From: Runella limosa DSM 17973
GTDB lineage: Bacteria; Bacteroidota; Bacteroidia; Cytophagales; Spirosomataceae
Assembly (NCBI RefSeq): GCF_000482465.1
Contig: NZ_KI519420.1
Location: 698,343 to 762,342, forward strand
Reading direction: 5' to 3'
Length of the DNA stretch: 64,000 nt
Below are positions 1 to 9,286 of the stretch, in pieces. Within the stretch, counting starts at the first letter, position 1. Every line of letters starts with the position of its first letter. The position numbers and the translations under genes are program-made. The notes beneath the pieces are model-generated. The model saw nothing but the letters and a program-made list of their open reading frames with translations, made no database searches and had not been told where the DNA came from.

Positions 1-97
1 TATCGGCTTCGTATTCGTAATCTTCGCGGACATCAATGAGGTTGATTTCTTCGCCGCTTTCGATGCGTTGTTTTAGTTCTTCTACTGTAATATCCAT
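1..97 (-). CDS. Rhodanese-like domain protein, N-terminal part only
   Basis: Only the first 32 codons lie in the window; the gene runs off the left edge. The ATG is at 97 on the minus strand. The visible residues contain LIDVRE followed by an acidic/aromatic stretch, which is the usual start of a rhodanese fold (sulfurtransferase-like domain). The active-site cysteine loop would lie outside the window, so activity cannot be judged. It follows the T9SS cargo gene by 13 bases and probably shares its transcript. An alternative is a rhodanese domain at the start of a larger protein. Confidence 0.7.
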   Translation of the reverse strand, partial: MDITVEELKQRIESGEEINLIDVREDYEYEAD

Positions 98-110
98 CGT
101 TGTTCTTAAT

Positions 111-2024
111 TTATTTGCTCAACAAAATTTTCTTCACGACAGTTTTCTTTTCGTTGGAAAGCCGTAAAAAATAAATTCCATCTCCTAATGGAGTCAAGTC
201 AATGCTGCGTTCGGCGGGCTGAACTGGCTGCGAACGCAATCGTGTACCGTTGAGTTGATATACTTCAATGTATTTTACATCTCCCGAATTCCAACTTACG
301 GTGCCTCGGGTAGGATTTGGATAAACCTCCCATTCGGCTTCTTCGGTAGGTTCGATTGAGGTCACTGGGTCGGTGGGCTTTAGGGTTCCTAATACGGGGC
401 GTAGCATCAAACTTCCTTGAAAATATGCCAAACTCGCGTCGTTTTTGAAACTCGTATAAGGTACCCACTCTTGTCCAGAATTGATAAATATCTTGTCTTC
501 GTTAGCATTGTTGCGGTCGAGGCCAACGGGGATTCCATCTTGCCCAATTTGAAGCCAGCCGACGTAAAATGTATCACGAACGGCCACACCATAATCGAAC
601 GGAAATTCAATAAACTGGTTAAATTGGGCAGGATATGATACTTTATAGGCTTTTTGGTATAAAATACTTTTAGGACGACCTCTTTCACTGCTCCACACTT
701 GAATTGTGATGGATTGGCCCGAAACATCTTTTACAATTGGCACGATATTCATCCGAACTCCCGAAAGATTATCAGGAGTATTGACCGTAAACCGAACCGC
801 AGTACGCCCCAGCGAACGGTTGAAATAAACCGCACTTTCGGCACTGCCGTCGTCGTAGGCATAGTAGTCAGAAAGCTCCGTTATGCCCGAAATCGTATCG
901 TTGCGGCGCAAATCAATGCCTGGAATGGACGAGCCTTGGTTGTCTGTTGTAAGTACTTTAAACTGAGTTTTCAAGACCACTCTTTTAAGGGTATCGGAAA
1001 AAGAGATAGGGGTAGGTTTGAAAATAACGGGTCTTTGTGACAAAGCTGAAATGTTTCCAGGTAATTGGGCGAGGTCTATGTAAGGTTGATTATTAAAGAT
1101 ATCACGAACTGTATATGAGAGTGTAATGGGGTTGAAGTTGTCGTTGAGGTTGTTAATCTCACTTTTCAGCGAGTCAGTGGTTTCTGCTATGGGGCGGGCC
1201 AAGTATTGTTTGATTGGCATGGCAGTATAGCGCTTCAGGAATGAATTGACTGGAAGGCGATATGCAACGTCTCTGGTAAATTGATCAGGACTCCGACGAT
1301 TGCTGTTGAGATAAACATAATCCAAGTGCCACATATCAAATTGTCCCGACAAACGGCCATAGGAAATAAAGCGAAACTGGAAGTTGGGGTGAAAATATTC
1401 TGGCTCAACGGCCAGTTTTGTGTAATTAAAATTGTTATCAGGTTTTAGACCTTCTTTGTCCCATACCTTTTTCCATTCTCCTTGCTGATTCAAAAAGTAT
1501 AAACGGAGAAAATCAGTAGTGTCAGGAAGTTCGCCCAAACCGCGCAATTGTACATAAAAACTTAAATAAGTTGAAGTATCTTTAACCGAAGATAAATCAA
1601 TGGGTTGGGAAGTAAGCGTATCACCGTTTCCTTGGGCGTAGGGACTAGCAAAGTTATAGGGGCGGCCTGTGGCGTCTGCGCCATCGAAGGTAACGACATT
1701 GAGGGTAGGCTGGCCTATTGTCAATGTGTTGTTTACGTAGGTACCACCGTTTTGCCACAATTTGGGGTCGGGGCGGCCATTGGTTGACAATGAAAAATCG
1801 TCAAAAAAAGGCAAGGTAAGCGCTTGGGTGCGCGCTGCTTTTTGGGGGCTTGTAGAAGCCGATGGCCCAACGGGGACAACGACCCACTGAGCAGCTACGG
1901 ATTGGAGTATCCCAAAGAAAAAGAGAAGAGATAGGGACATGTTTAATGCCCTATCTCTCGTAATAAATGACTTGCCGCGATGGCTACCTTTCTGCACTGT
2001 TACGTTACTTCTAAAGTTGTTCAT
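111..2024 (-). CDS. Secreted protein with type IX secretion C-terminal sorting domain
   Basis: A 637-residue exported protein of unknown activity. A hydrophobic segment at about residues 29-46 ending in VAAQ looks like a signal peptide. The last ~74 residues carry YPNPTRG (about 568-574), GDGIYFLRL and a basic end (KKILLSK), the classic T9SS type A tail recognised by the outer-membrane secretion machinery. The middle is beta-rich with no domain I can name. The start at 2024 overlaps the preceding PASTA gene by 14 bases, suggesting translational coupling. A start at Met29 (position 1940) would give a shorter, more conventional signal peptide, so the start is uncertain. Cargo may be surface-attached or released. 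Confidence 0.85.
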   Translation of the reverse strand: MNNFRSNVTVQKGSHRGKSFITRDRALNMSLSLLFFFGILQSVAAQWVVVPVGPSASTSPQKAARTQALTLPFFDDFSLSTNGRPDPKLWQNGGTYVNNTLTIGQPTLNVVTFDGADATGRPYNFASPYAQGNGDTLTSQPIDLSSVKDTSTYLSFYVQLRGLGELPDTTDFLRLYFLNQQGEWKKVWDKEGLKPDNNFNYTKLAVEPEYFHPNFQFRFISYGRLSGQFDMWHLDYVYLNSNRRSPDQFTRDVAYRLPVNSFLKRYTAMPIKQYLARPIAETTDSLKSEINNLNDNFNPITLSYTVRDIFNNQPYIDLAQLPGNISALSQRPVIFKPTPISFSDTLKRVVLKTQFKVLTTDNQGSSIPGIDLRRNDTISGITELSDYYAYDDGSAESAVYFNRSLGRTAVRFTVNTPDNLSGVRMNIVPIVKDVSGQSITIQVWSSERGRPKSILYQKAYKVSYPAQFNQFIEFPFDYGVAVRDTFYVGWLQIGQDGIPVGLDRNNANEDKIFINSGQEWVPYTSFKNDASLAYFQGSLMLRPVLGTLKPTDPVTSIEPTEEAEWEVYPNPTRGTVSWNSGDVKYIEVYQLNGTRLRSQPVQPAERSIDLTPLGDGIYFLRLSNEKKTVVKKILLSK

Positions 2025-2805
2025 TCTGTGGTTGCTGTTGCGTATCTGGCGACCCGACTATCCACAAGTCGATAATTTCACCGACGTGAATTTTGTTGCC
2101 TGCTCCTGCCTCAGGGTTTTGCCGAACGACAGTTCCTGGCGGTTGACTTGGGTCATCCACGTATGTAATTAGTGGTTTACCTAAGTTAGAGCCTTTTAAA
2201 ACAAAAAGGGCATCTTCGAGTGTTTTACCTACAACGTCAGGAACATCAAATTCAGTATTTCCGATGCCATCTCCTAGGTTAAGATCTATTTTAGACCCCT
2301 GTGGAATCAGTGTCCCTGGCAAAATGGGCTTGCCGTTGTACAATTGTTCTAGTACGGCATCGTGGGCGGGGTCAGGTATGTAATTGATACGGCCTAACAT
2401 TAACCCAAGACGTTTTAGCTCGGCAATGGCGCTGTTTTTGGTGCGATCCACTAGCTGCGACATTTTTACATTAGGCGCATTGAGGGTCGTGATATACAAA
2501 TACAACTTCCGCCCTTCTTTTACCCGCATTCCTGCTTTGGGATGTTGTCGAATGACACTGAGCGGTTTCTGCCCAACGACAAACGTACAATCGGCTACCT
2601 CATAACGAAGGTTACGGTCGTCGAGGTAGTCTTCAATTTGGTCTAAGGTCATGCCTTTGAGGTCAGGCACCGTGATACTTTGTCCGTGATTGGTTGTAAA
2701 AGGTAAATACACGAAAAAGAACCCCAAAAATAATGCCACAACCAGAGCTACTACCAGAGCAATATGTACATAAAGGTCTGTGCGCGAATTGGTACTGATT
2801 TTCAT
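2011..2805 (-). CDS. Membrane-anchored PASTA-domain protein
   Basis: 264 residues: short cytoplasmic N-terminus, one transmembrane helix at about 14-34, then three PASTA modules at roughly 43-110, 112-178 and 188-250. The first and third open with VPDLKG and VPDVVG, and each closes with a QxPxxG-like turn. PASTA modules bind muropeptides or beta-lactam-like ligands in penicillin-binding proteins and Ser/Thr kinases. Here there is no kinase or transpeptidase domain, as is usual for the short PASTA proteins of Bacteroidota. It heads a minus-strand group with the T9SS cargo and rhodanese genes. A cell-wall role is inference. Confidence 0.85.
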   Translation of the reverse strand: MKISTNSRTDLYVHIALVVALVVALFLGFFFVYLPFTTNHGQSITVPDLKGMTLDQIEDYLDDRNLRYEVADCTFVVGQKPLSVIRQHPKAGMRVKEGRKLYLYITTLNAPNVKMSQLVDRTKNSAIAELKRLGLMLGRINYIPDPAHDAVLEQLYNGKPILPGTLIPQGSKIDLNLGDGIGNTEFDVPDVVGKTLEDALFVLKGSNLGKPLITYVDDPSQPPGTVVRQNPEAGAGNKIHVGEIIDLWIVGSPDTQQQPQNEQL

Positions 2806-3004
2806 ACAATAGACTGTGCTAACTATGAGTTTCCTGCAAAGAAAATCTAAATTTCTGAATTGGTACTACATACAACGCCACTTTTATCGTCACCAATTAA
2901 ACTACGGGATTGCCACTTGTGTAAAATGTTTGCGAAAAAAGCGTCATAAATCGAATTTTGTTTTCAATACCGAAAATTCCGTAACAACTTAACTATTAGC
3001 GGCC

Positions 3005-4252
3005 ATGAAGTTTTTTCGACAAACCTTTGAGAGTTTGCGTTTTGCTTGGCAAGCACTTCGCTCAAATATTCTTCGTACTACCCTTTCTTTGTTGGGCGTA
3101 ACCGTCGGGATTTTTGCGATTGTGGGCGTATTTACCATTGTGGATTCGTTGGAAAAAAATATCCGTCAGAGCTTGGCCGAAATCGGTACCGACGTACTTT
3201 ATGTCCAAAAATGGCCTTGGGGTTTTGGGGGTGAATACCAGTGGTGGAAATATTTTCAATGGCCAGAGACGTCCTACAGCGATTATAAGTTTTTGGCCGA
3301 ACGCATCGAAGGGGCAGAAGCTACCGTTGTGATGGATTTTAAAGGTGGACTAACGGCAAAAAATGGCAATAATAGCATGGATGCGCTCCTTCAAGGGGTG
3401 TCGTACGAATACAACAAAGTTTCGGAAGTAACCGTAGAAAAAGGCCGCTACTTTACCCCACAAGAAGTGGATGCAGGCCGTAGTGTGGCTATTATCGGGG
3501 CAGAAATTGCCGAAAATCTCTTCCCAAGCGACCCTGACCCGACGGGAAAAAGCTTTAAAATCAAAGGTTTAAAGTACATGATTGTGGGGATTCAGAAGAA
3601 AAAAGGAAAAAGTCTGTTTGATATTGCGGGAAATCCCGACACCAAGGTGTTGTTGCCATACTTAACTTTTGCTAAATCTTTTCAAAATCGGGTTGAAAAC
3701 AGCGTCGATATTGTGGTCAAAGGAAAACCTGAAGATGAAGGGCAAGTGGAGCTAGAAGCGGAGATTATAGGATTGTTGCGTACCAAAAGAGGGCTTAAAC
3801 CGACCCAAACTACCAACTTCTCCATCAACCGCCCCGAGGCAGCGACCAAAGCCGTGTCGGGGGTATTTGGCGTGATTACCATTGCTGGGTGGGTCATTGG
3901 TAGTTTTTCGATTCTGGTAGGTGGTTTTGGCATTGCTAATATCATGTTTGTATCGGTCAAAGAACGTACCAACCTCATCGGGATTCAGAAATCATTGGGA
4001 GCGAAAAACTATTTTATTTTATTCCAATTTTTGTTTGAAGCCATTTTCTTGAGCTTGATTGGTGGCTTGGTGGGTATTGGGCTGGTGTATCTGCTGTCTT
4101 TCATTTCGTTAGGAAGTTTAGATATTATTCTTTCGCCCCAAAATATCATTCTTGGGCTCAGTGTGTCGAGCATCATTGGGGTAGTAGCAGGTATCGTTCC
4201 TGCCCTAGGAGCTGCTCGAATGGATCCCGTAGAGGCCATCCGTTCAAAATAG
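3005..4252 (+). CDS. ABC transporter permease, MacB/FtsX type
   Basis: 415 residues with the MacB layout: one N-terminal transmembrane helix (about 22-45), a periplasmic MacB_PCD domain (about 46-285) and three C-terminal helices of the FtsX domain, ending with the typical MDPVEAIRSK motif. Such permeases work with a LolD-type ATPase in lipoprotein release, efflux or mechanotransmission. No ATPase gene is adjacent. The nearest candidate in the window is the lone ATPase at 43157-43783, 39 kb away, and pairing them would be speculation. The ATG at 3005 puts the first helix close to the N-terminus as in homologues. Confidence 0.9.
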   Translation: MKFFRQTFESLRFAWQALRSNILRTTLSLLGVTVGIFAIVGVFTIVDSLEKNIRQSLAEIGTDVLYVQKWPWGFGGEYQWWKYFQWPETSYSDYKFLAERIEGAEATVVMDFKGGLTAKNGNNSMDALLQGVSYEYNKVSEVTVEKGRYFTPQEVDAGRSVAIIGAEIAENLFPSDPDPTGKSFKIKGLKYMIVGIQKKKGKSLFDIAGNPDTKVLLPYLTFAKSFQNRVENSVDIVVKGKPEDEGQVELEAEIIGLLRTKRGLKPTQTTNFSINRPEAATKAVSGVFGVITIAGWVIGSFSILVGGFGIANIMFVSVKERTNLIGIQKSLGAKNYFILFQFLFEAIFLSLIGGLVGIGLVYLLSFISLGSLDIILSPQNIILGLSVSSIIGVVAGIVPALGAARMDPVEAIRSK

Positions 4253-4315
4253 CCGCGCTTTTTATTCCAACATATTTTTGGGAAGTTTGTACGTGAGATT
4301 CAACGACAGCTTCCC

Positions 4316-4762
4316 ATGTATTACTTTTTTCTGCTTTTAGCTTTTTTGATTGGCGTGACCAACACCTTTCAGTCGGGCGTGAACGCTCAGCTTCGGTTGG
4401 CGACTCAAAATCCTATTCTTTCATCCATTATCTCGTTTGTGACGGGGCTGGTTGGCTTGTTGGTTTGCTATGCCTTGTTCAACAAAGCCCCGATGCCTTC
4501 GTGGGATACCCTGCGCATTATTGCTTGGTGGAAGTGGCTGGGAGGGGCGTGTGGGGCGTTTTATGTACTCACAGTTATTTTTATTGTCAAAGACATTGGC
4601 CCTGCCAATTTGCTGTGCTTGATCATTGCGGGGCAGCTCGTGGCGGGTGTGCTTATCGACCACTTTGGGTGGGTGGGCTTTGCGGTTCATCCCATCAATG
4701 CGTGGCGAGTACTGGGCATTGCGCTGATTATGGGCGGCGTGTGGCTGGTGCTCAAAAATTAA
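4316..4762 (+). CDS. YdcZ/DUF606-type membrane transporter
   Basis: 148 residues, almost entirely hydrophobic, with about five helices. The N-terminal pattern GVTNTFQSGVNAQL and the later GPANLLCLIIAGQLVAG stretch match the DMT-superfamily YdcZ (DUF606) half-size transporters, which are thought to act as dimers. Substrate unknown. The stop is two bases before the ATG of the DNA methyltransferase gene, so the two are probably co-transcribed, although no functional link is evident. Confidence 0.85.
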   Translation: MYYFFLLLAFLIGVTNTFQSGVNAQLRLATQNPILSSIISFVTGLVGLLVCYALFNKAPMPSWDTLRIIAWWKWLGGACGAFYVLTVIFIVKDIGPANLLCLIIAGQLVAGVLIDHFGWVGFAVHPINAWRVLGIALIMGGVWLVLKN

Positions 4763-4764
4763 TC

Positions 4765-5778
4765 ATGTCTATGCTATTGGATCCTTCCAAAACACCTTGG
4801 TTTACTTTTATCGACTTATTTGCGGGAATTGGTGGTTTTCGTATTGCCCTACAACGTTTGGGTGGGCGCTGTGTATTTAGCAGTGAATGGGATGCACAAG
4901 CGCAAAAAACGTACGAAGCTAATTTTGGTGAACGCCCCCACGGCGACATCACACTCGAATCGACCAAAGCACACATCCCCGACGGCTTTGATGTGTTGTG
5001 TGCTGGCTTCCCGTGTCAGGCATTTTCGATTGCGGGGCGGCGTGGAGGTTTTGAAGATACGCGCGGGACGCTTTTTTTTGACGTTGCCGATGTCATCCAA
5101 CGAAAACGACCCAAAGCGTTTTTTTTGGAAAATGTCAAAGGGTTACGAACGCACGATAAAGGAAAGACCCTTGCCACAATTCTTGCGACCCTGCGCGATG
5201 ACTTAGGCTATTTTGTGCCCGAACCTCGCGTGCTCAATGCGCGTGATTTTGGCGTGCCTCAAAATCGGGAACGTATCTTCATCGTGGGATTTCGTGGCGA
5301 CTTGGGCGTGGATTCGTTTGAGTATCCCGCGCCTGCTAATTCAGGAGCCGTGTTTGGAGACGTAAAAGAGCCACAGCCTGTTTCGGCAAAATATTATTTA
5401 TCGACTCAGTATTTACAAACGTTGATTAACCATAAAAAACGCCATGAAAGCAAGGGGAACGGTTTTGGATACGAAATTATCTCGGACGAGGGCGTGGCCA
5501 ATGCCATCGTGGTTGGGGGTATGGGGCGGGAGCGAAACCTCGTGTACGACCATCGGCTCACGGATTTTACGCCCCAAACGCGCATCAAAAGCGAAATAAA
5601 TCGGGAGGGAATCCGCAAAATGACCCCGCGTGAATGGGCGCGTTTACAGGGTTTCCCTGAGGATTTTAAGATTGTAGTGGCCGATATTTCGGCTTATAAA
5701 CAGTTTGGAAACTCAGTGGCTATTCCTGCCATTCAGGCAACGGCCGAAAAAGTACTGGAAAAGTTGATGTTACGTTAA
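4765..5778 (+). CDS. DNA (cytosine-5)-methyltransferase, solitary
   Basis: 337 residues with the ordered motifs of C5 methyltransferases: AdoMet motif I DLFAGIGGFR at 17-26, motif IV GFPCQAFS with catalytic Cys84, motif VI ENV at 122-124, motif VIII QNRER at 166-170, and the C-terminal motifs IX/X (RLQGFPEDF near 293, FGNSVAIP near 314). The target-recognition region between motifs VIII and IX is only ~115 residues, as in small enzymes of the M.HhaI size class. The start was placed at 4765 because upstream in-frame sequence is antisense-like and overlaps the transporter gene, while this ATG lies 2 bases after its stop. No restriction endonuclease is nearby, so it looks like an orphan methylase for regulation or self-marking. 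Its stop shares bases with the convergent gene's stop. Confidence 0.92.
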   Translation: MSMLLDPSKTPWFTFIDLFAGIGGFRIALQRLGGRCVFSSEWDAQAQKTYEANFGERPHGDITLESTKAHIPDGFDVLCAGFPCQAFSIAGRRGGFEDTRGTLFFDVADVIQRKRPKAFFLENVKGLRTHDKGKTLATILATLRDDLGYFVPEPRVLNARDFGVPQNRERIFIVGFRGDLGVDSFEYPAPANSGAVFGDVKEPQPVSAKYYLSTQYLQTLINHKKRHESKGNGFGYEIISDEGVANAIVVGGMGRERNLVYDHRLTDFTPQTRIKSEINREGIRKMTPREWARLQGFPEDFKIVVADISAYKQFGNSVAIPAIQATAEKVLEKLMLR

Positions 5779-7304
5779 TTTTCTTTCTTCGCTTCTGCTT
5801 TGGCATCTGGGCGAGGAGCGTTGGGGTCGTATGAGAGTTTGTTGACATAAAAAACGTCGCGAGAACCGCTTGCCCACTTTTCTCCACCCACTTTCTGGTA
5901 TCCGTACGCCACAAAAAAACGGTCGTACCAAGCCGCTAATACGCCCTGCTCACTGTCAACAATTTTTTCACCTTCAACGGCCGTCTTTAGTTCGTGAATC
6001 TCTTTCTCCCGTACTACGCGGCTGCGTTCGATGACCTCCGTATGAATTTTTTCTTCTTTGGGATACGCCAAGACCAGCAATCCGTCGCGGCGGGTGACTT
6101 GCACCATTGGCAAAAGCTCAATGTTCTCGACGTTTTCGAGGGCAAAGCAGTTGTCCCACAGAAGCTTCCCCGATTTGTCGAACCCACAAACGATGGCGTG
6201 GGTGTATCGAAAAGCATCGTATTCGCGGTGAATGTTTGATCTCCCACCACCGTAGTACATATTGCCACTTTTATACACAGGATAATAAACTTCGGCCACT
6301 AGGATAAACTCCTCTCCATTTTTAATGATGTCATGTACCAGCATTCGGTAACGAAACTTGGGCTCTTTTCCTTCTTCTTTTTGTTTAGAAATTTTTTCAA
6401 CTACGCGTTGTTTTCGCTTGGGTTTGAGATAGTTGAAGAAATTTTCTAGCTTAGAAAAATCAACCCATTGAAAACCTTCGGGTTCGGCATCTTTGATTTT
6501 AGCAAAATACAATCCTTGCGAATATTGCGTGCAACCTTGGGCATAATTGCCAACAATAAGCGACGACGATTCGTCGAGCGATAAGATTTTTCCCGTAATC
6601 AGCCCGTTATCGTTTTCAAAAGGCATGGCAGTGGTTTTGACGAGTTTGCCTTCGTACGAGTAGGTTTTGATGGAAAAATGGCAATCGCCGCGCTTGGTAG
6701 TGTAAAGCAACACATGGAGCTGATTTTGCTGTTCGTCAAGTTCGAGGTTGCTGATTTCGGTATTGGCGGTGTACAAAAACGGCAGCGCTTTTACGCTTTT
6801 GTCAAAAAATGAAAAAGCCATCACCATGGGACGGCTGTTGTGATAACCGCCGATAAAAGCCACATTGCCAAGTACTTTGAAGTGAACGATGTCAGCGCGG
6901 GTATGCAAATCTCCTTTAAAAGTTTCAGTTTCGCCATTTTGAAGGTCAAGACGCAATACCATTACTTTGTCGGTATCGGTTTCTTGAAGTAGCCAATACA
7001 AAAAGTGCTGATTGTGGTACGACTTAATCGGGTGAAGCTGGTCTTCTAGGGTAAATTCTGACATCCACCGCTGTTTCAGCAAATTGTCGAAGCGGTAAAA
7101 TGTCCATTTTTCTTTTTTAAAATATTCTTCTTTACGCTGGGTCACTAGCAGCCCATCTTCGTCCAAAGGAGTGACATCGAAGTACTCTTCGAGGCTTTGG
7201 TTTACTTTAAATTCTAAACGTACTGACTGTTCCAACTGCGCCGATGCAGGGAGTGTTAGCCAACTGATGACCAATAACAGGAGCGTAACTACCTTATTTT
7301 TCAT
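5775..7304 (-). CDS. Exported protein of unknown function
   Basis: 509 residues; the first ~22 form a clear signal peptide ending in PASA-Q. The remainder is rich in aromatic and beta-forming residues with repeated lysine-rich strands, resembling a secreted or periplasmic beta-propeller-like protein, but no named family or catalytic motif is recognised. The C-terminus is charged (ending KAEAKKEN). It is convergent with the methyltransferase gene: the two stop codons overlap within a TTAA. It is divergent from argS, whose promoter lies just upstream. Confidence 0.8.
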   Translation of the reverse strand: MKNKVVTLLLLVISWLTLPASAQLEQSVRLEFKVNQSLEEYFDVTPLDEDGLLVTQRKEEYFKKEKWTFYRFDNLLKQRWMSEFTLEDQLHPIKSYHNQHFLYWLLQETDTDKVMVLRLDLQNGETETFKGDLHTRADIVHFKVLGNVAFIGGYHNSRPMVMAFSFFDKSVKALPFLYTANTEISNLELDEQQNQLHVLLYTTKRGDCHFSIKTYSYEGKLVKTTAMPFENDNGLITGKILSLDESSSLIVGNYAQGCTQYSQGLYFAKIKDAEPEGFQWVDFSKLENFFNYLKPKRKQRVVEKISKQKEEGKEPKFRYRMLVHDIIKNGEEFILVAEVYYPVYKSGNMYYGGGRSNIHREYDAFRYTHAIVCGFDKSGKLLWDNCFALENVENIELLPMVQVTRRDGLLVLAYPKEEKIHTEVIERSRVVREKEIHELKTAVEGEKIVDSEQGVLAAWYDRFFVAYGYQKVGGEKWASGSRDVFYVNKLSYDPNAPRPDAKAEAKKEN

Positions 7305-7368
7305 TTCATGGCAAAGCTAAATGTGGAGAATGATACGAAAATAGAACCAATTTTTGGGAATACAAGTA

Positions 7369-7396
7369 TTTGCTTGTCGAATTTGCCGTACTTTTG
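7369..7396 (+). promoter_or_regulatory. Bacteroidota-type promoter of argS
   Basis: TTTG at 7369-7372 and TACTTTTG (matching TAnnTTTG) at 7389-7396, separated by 16 bases. This is the -33/-7 arrangement used by the Bacteroidota housekeeping sigma factor. Transcription would begin near 7403, which rules out upstream in-frame starts for argS and supports the ATG at 7452. Confidence 0.65.
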
Positions 7397-7451
7397 CGGC
7401 TTATTTAGCTGTCTCCGCTTACTAGGAGGAGCAACCAACGAACCACGTCTT

Positions 7452-9230
7452 ATGCAAATCGAAGCCATTATCAAAACTTCTCTCCAAAGTGCATTAAAGG
7501 AGATTTATAATGTTGAAGAGCCAACAATCGCACTTCAACCTACCAAAAAAGATTTTGAAGGTTTTTATACATTCGTAACGTTCCCGTACACCAAAAGCCT
7601 CCGCAAACCTCCTATTGAAATAGGAAACGCACTGGGAGCGTACGTGTTGGAGAAGTCGGGAGTAGTGAGCAATTTCAACGTCGTACAAGGGTTTTTGAAC
7701 CTAAGTATTGACGAATCAGCTTGGGTTGGAGCACTCAACGCCTTGGCGCTTGACGAAAACTTCGGCTTTGCCGCTCCCAATGGGCAGTCGGTGATGGTGG
7801 AATTTTCGTCTCCCAATACCAACAAACCGCTTCACTTGGGACACTTACGGAATAACTTTTTGGGGGATTCGGTAGCCCGTATTTTGAAAGCCAACGGCTA
7901 CGACGTCACTAAAACTTGCCTTGTCAACGACCGTGGGATTCACATTTGCAAGTCGATGCTGGCTTACGCCAAACTGGGCAATGGTGAAACGCCTGAGTCG
8001 GCAGAGATGAAAGGGGATCACTTGATTGGAAAATATTATGTGTTGTTTGACAAAGAATACAAACAGCAAATCCAAACCCTTGTAGCTGAGGGAATGACCA
8101 AAGAAGAAGCGGAGAAAAAAGCGCCGTGGATGCTCGAAGCGCAAGAATTGCTCCGCAAGTGGGAGCAAGGCGACGAAGAGACCGTAACGCTTTGGAAAAC
8201 CATGAACGAGTGGGTGTATGCTGGTTTTAGTGATACCTACCAAAAAATTGGCGTAAGTTTTGATAAGACGTATTACGAATCAAATACGTATTTGCTTGGA
8301 AAAGACGCCGTCGAGGAAGGTTTGGCGAAAGGGGTATTCTTCAAAAAGGCGGATAATTCGGTATGGATTGATTTGACCGAAGAAGGGCTAGACGAAAAGC
8401 TGGTTTTGCGCGGCGACGGTACGTCGGTTTATATTACCCAAGACTTGGGTACAACGGATTTGAAGTTTACCGATTTCTCTACCAATAAGTCGATTTGGGT
8501 CGTAGGAAATGAGCAAGATTACCACTTTCAAGTGCTTTTTGCTATCCTAAAACGCCTTGGTCGTACCTACGCCGACGGCTGTTATCACCTTAGCTACGGC
8601 ATGGTGGATTTGCCATCGGGAAAAATGAAGTCGCGGGAAGGAACGGTGGTGGACGCCGACGAACTCGTAGCAGAAGTAACCGCCGCCGCAGCCGAAGAAG
8701 GAAATGCCAAAGGCAAAATCGACGATTTTACGGAGGCCGAAAAGCAAAAGCTCTTCTCGATGCTTGGACTAGGGGCGTTGAAATATTATTTGCTGAAAGT
8801 TGACCCACAAAAACGGATGTTATTCAACCCTGCTGAATCAGTGGAGTTGCACGGACACACGGGGCCGTTTATTCAATACACCCATGCCCGTACGCGTTCG
8901 GTATTGCGTAAGGCAACTCAGTTGGGAATCGACTGGGCCAAACCTGCCTCGACGGTAGCGTTGGCGGCCTCTGAACAGGAAGTGATTTTTGCCCTTACGC
9001 AATTCCCTGACCGCGTGTCGGATGCAGGTCGTAACTACTCGCCCGCGTTGATTTCGCAGTATGCGTACGAATTGGCGAAGGTATATAATACGTTTTACGC
9101 TGAAGTTTCGATTTTGCAAGAACCAAATGCGGCAGCACAGCACGTTCGTTTATTGCTGACTCAAGCCATTGCCGATTCGATTCGTAAAGCGATGGAACTC
9201 TTGGGGATTGAAGTACCCGATAGAATGTAG
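7452..9230 (+). CDS. argS: Arginine--tRNA ligase
   Basis: 592 residues. Class I synthetase charging tRNA-Arg in the cytosol. The catalytic HIGH-type motif is HLGH at 128-131, preceded by SSPNTNKP. The KMSKS-type loop is KMKSREG at 391-397. The N-terminal Arg-tRNA synthetase additional domain and a C-terminal DALR anticodon-binding domain (with HARTRSVLRKA near its start) are present, and length matches the family. The open frame extends upstream to 7308, but the promoter at 7369-7396 and the family N-terminus (MQIEAIIKTSL) point to 7452. An AGGAGG lies too far upstream (over 20 bases) to act as a normal ribosome site. Confidence 0.97.
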   Translation: MQIEAIIKTSLQSALKEIYNVEEPTIALQPTKKDFEGFYTFVTFPYTKSLRKPPIEIGNALGAYVLEKSGVVSNFNVVQGFLNLSIDESAWVGALNALALDENFGFAAPNGQSVMVEFSSPNTNKPLHLGHLRNNFLGDSVARILKANGYDVTKTCLVNDRGIHICKSMLAYAKLGNGETPESAEMKGDHLIGKYYVLFDKEYKQQIQTLVAEGMTKEEAEKKAPWMLEAQELLRKWEQGDEETVTLWKTMNEWVYAGFSDTYQKIGVSFDKTYYESNTYLLGKDAVEEGLAKGVFFKKADNSVWIDLTEEGLDEKLVLRGDGTSVYITQDLGTTDLKFTDFSTNKSIWVVGNEQDYHFQVLFAILKRLGRTYADGCYHLSYGMVDLPSGKMKSREGTVVDADELVAEVTAAAAEEGNAKGKIDDFTEAEKQKLFSMLGLGALKYYLLKVDPQKRMLFNPAESVELHGHTGPFIQYTHARTRSVLRKATQLGIDWAKPASTVALAASEQEVIFALTQFPDRVSDAGRNYSPALISQYAYELAKVYNTFYAEVSILQEPNAAAQHVRLLLTQAIADSIRKAMELLGIEVPDRM

Positions 9231-9251
9231 GAGAATGTCGAATTCCTCTCA

Positions 9252-9286
9252 AAACCGCAAGGCCGTATGTGCTTTGCGGTTTTTTT
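9252..9286 (+). terminator. Intrinsic terminator after argS
   Basis: Arms AAACCGCAA (9252-9260) and TTGCGGTTT (9274-9282) followed by a T run to 9286, 22 bases after the argS stop. It touches the stop end of the convergent Uma2 gene. Confidence 0.8.

Noticed and set aside
4465-4764. Longer N-terminus of the DNA methyltransferase
   Set aside because: It is the transporter gene read in another frame; the real ATG follows the transporter stop.
5775-5778. Readthrough or overlap between the methyltransferase and the convergent exported protein
   Set aside because: Only the stop codons share bases (TTAA); ordinary convergent overlap.
7308-7451. Extended N-terminus of argS
   Set aside because: In frame, but a consensus promoter lies within it and the sequence has no match to the family N-terminus.
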